5,953 nt of DNA from Methanothrix sp. (GTDB lineage: Archaea > Halobacteriota > Methanosarcinia > Methanotrichales > Methanotrichaceae). The stretch spans positions 6,652 to 12,604 of the forward strand of contig PMNG01000118.1 in assembly GCA_003162615.1 (NCBI GenBank), given 5' to 3'. Shown piece after piece: positions 5,255 through 5,953 of this stretch; positions within the stretch are counted from its first letter, which is position 1; each line of letters opens with the position of its first letter. The notes beneath the pieces were generated by a model. The model ran no database searches. It was not told the origin of the DNA and saw only the letters and a list, made by a program, of their open reading frames with translations. Both the position numbers and the translations under genes were made by a program.

Positions 5255-5953
5255 TCATTCTTTCAGCGCCATGGGCATTTTCAGAGGCACATCAACTGGC
5301 TTGATGAACTGATCCAGGACAGGCCGGGTGCCGTTGACATTGAGCTTATCAAACAAAAAGGCGAATTGCCTCTCCAGCTCGGCGCAGATTTTATCGCGGA
5401 CATCAGCCGGCAGGTGCCATAGCTCCAGTTTGAACGGTCCGAAGCCTTTCTTGCGGGTTTTGTAAATGAACTGTTCTTCCGTGTCCTTTTCTTTCCATTC
5501 GTCTTTCAAGTCGGCTTTCAGATGATCATAAATTTTTGCCCGCAGCTCAGCTGGGAAACCTTTGCTGTCATAAATCATGTTCTGGAAACCGGTAGCCAGA
5601 TGAATCTCGGCCGTTCCGGTGGCGGGAAAGCGGTCAAAGGCTTCATTGGGCAGCGTTGAAGCGCCGTGCTGAACGGCGCCGGACAAACCGTATTGCGCGC
5701 GGGAGTTTTCCGACAGTCTCTGCAGCACGTCAAAATCAATTTTGACTTTCGCAACCGTACCGTCGGCCAGCGGCACACCGCCATGCGTCGTCCCGGTCTG
5801 CACGCTGATCTTGCTGATTCCCTTGAAAACCTCGCCCCGCTTTTTAAGTTCTTCCAGATAACCCTCCATGAAAATCTGCAATTCATCGACCGTGCTGTTC
5901 TTACCGCCAACCTCGCCGATTTCGCCGCCCACGGACACAGTGATGCCTTCCGG
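5255..5953 (-). CDS. Class II fructose-bisphosphate aldolase family protein, C-terminal part (partial, runs off right edge)
   Basis: Class II aldolases use a divalent metal to cleave or form ketose bisphosphates such as fructose 1,6-bisphosphate. The frame is open to the window edge and begins with PEGITVSVGGEIGEVGG, in mid-protein, so the GTG at 5938 is not the real start. Family marks are the metal-ligand glutamate segment GGEIGEVGG, the phosphate/metal segment QTGTTHGGVP with its His, AVQHGAS with a second His, and GTAEIHLATGFQN. The segment usually written N-x-D-T in Escherichia coli FbaA reads H-L-A-T here, so this is one of the longer, divergent class II subfamilies. The C-terminal region (KDTEEQFIYKTRKKGFGPFK and on) is an extension beyond the short enzymes. 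All 12 Ile codons are ATC or ATT and 7 of 9 Arg codons are CGN, unlike the AGR- and ATA-rich neighbours, which suggests acquisition from a bacterium. The substrate is inferred from family only. Confidence 0.85.
   Translation of the reverse strand, partial: PEGITVSVGGEIGEVGGKNSTVDELQIFMEGYLEELKKRGEVFKGISKISVQTGTTHGGVPLADGTVAKVKIDFDVLQRLSENSRAQYGLSGAVQHGASTLPNEAFDRFPATGTAEIHLATGFQNMIYDSKGFPAELRAKIYDHLKADLKDEWKEKDTEEQFIYKTRKKGFGPFKLELWHLPADVRDKICAELERQFAFLFDKLNVNGTRPVLDQFIKPVDVPLKMPMALKE

Noticed and set aside
1..5953. CRISPR array, tRNA or rRNA genes
   Set aside because: No regularly spaced repeats and no tRNA- or rRNA-like sequence were seen by eye on either strand.

Overview
The window most likely comes from a euryarchaeon, probably a methanogen. 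A Methanothrix (Methanosaeta)-like lineage would fit, but that placement rests on impression and no marker gene is present. The archaeal evidence is a class V fructose-1,6-bisphosphate aldolase/phosphatase, an archaeal-type sugar-1-phosphate nucleotidylyltransferase, a tungsten aldehyde:ferredoxin oxidoreductase, frequent AGG/AGA and ATA codons, and TATA-box-like promoters.

Layout from left to right. (1) Positions 1-691, minus strand: the N-terminal catalytic domain of a nucleotidylyltransferase that runs off the left edge. (2) Positions 776-1336, plus strand: an unrecognised winged-helix-like protein, divergent from the transferase. (3) Positions 1370-3594, minus strand: a tightly coupled pair, a 16-cysteine ferredoxin followed by an aldehyde ferredoxin oxidoreductase. 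They share one base in TAATG, and a strong Shine-Dalgarno sequence lies in front of the second gene. (4) Positions 3696 to about 4817, minus strand: the bifunctional aldolase/phosphatase of gluconeogenesis. It has no ATG, GTG or TTG start upstream of its conserved N-terminus. (5) Positions about 4823-5254: a 430-base stretch without an intact gene. It holds the promoter of the aldolase/phosphatase, a decayed transposase C-terminus and a bacterial-style intrinsic terminator. (6) Positions 5255-5953, minus strand: the C-terminal part of a class II fructose-bisphosphate aldolase family protein that runs off the right edge. Its codon choice differs from the rest of the window.

The genes share a theme of central carbon and sugar metabolism. 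The aldolase/phosphatase makes fructose 6-phosphate from triose phosphates, and the nucleotidylyltransferase activates hexose phosphates for cell-surface polymers. The oxidoreductase pair would couple an aldehyde/acid reaction to low-potential electrons. The class II aldolase looks acquired: its composition, its intrinsic terminator and the neighbouring transposase remnant all point to transfer from a bacterium. No wholly new system is evident. The points most worth following are the oxidoreductase/ferredoxin pair, the missing start codon of the aldolase/phosphatase, and the foreign aldolase beside it.
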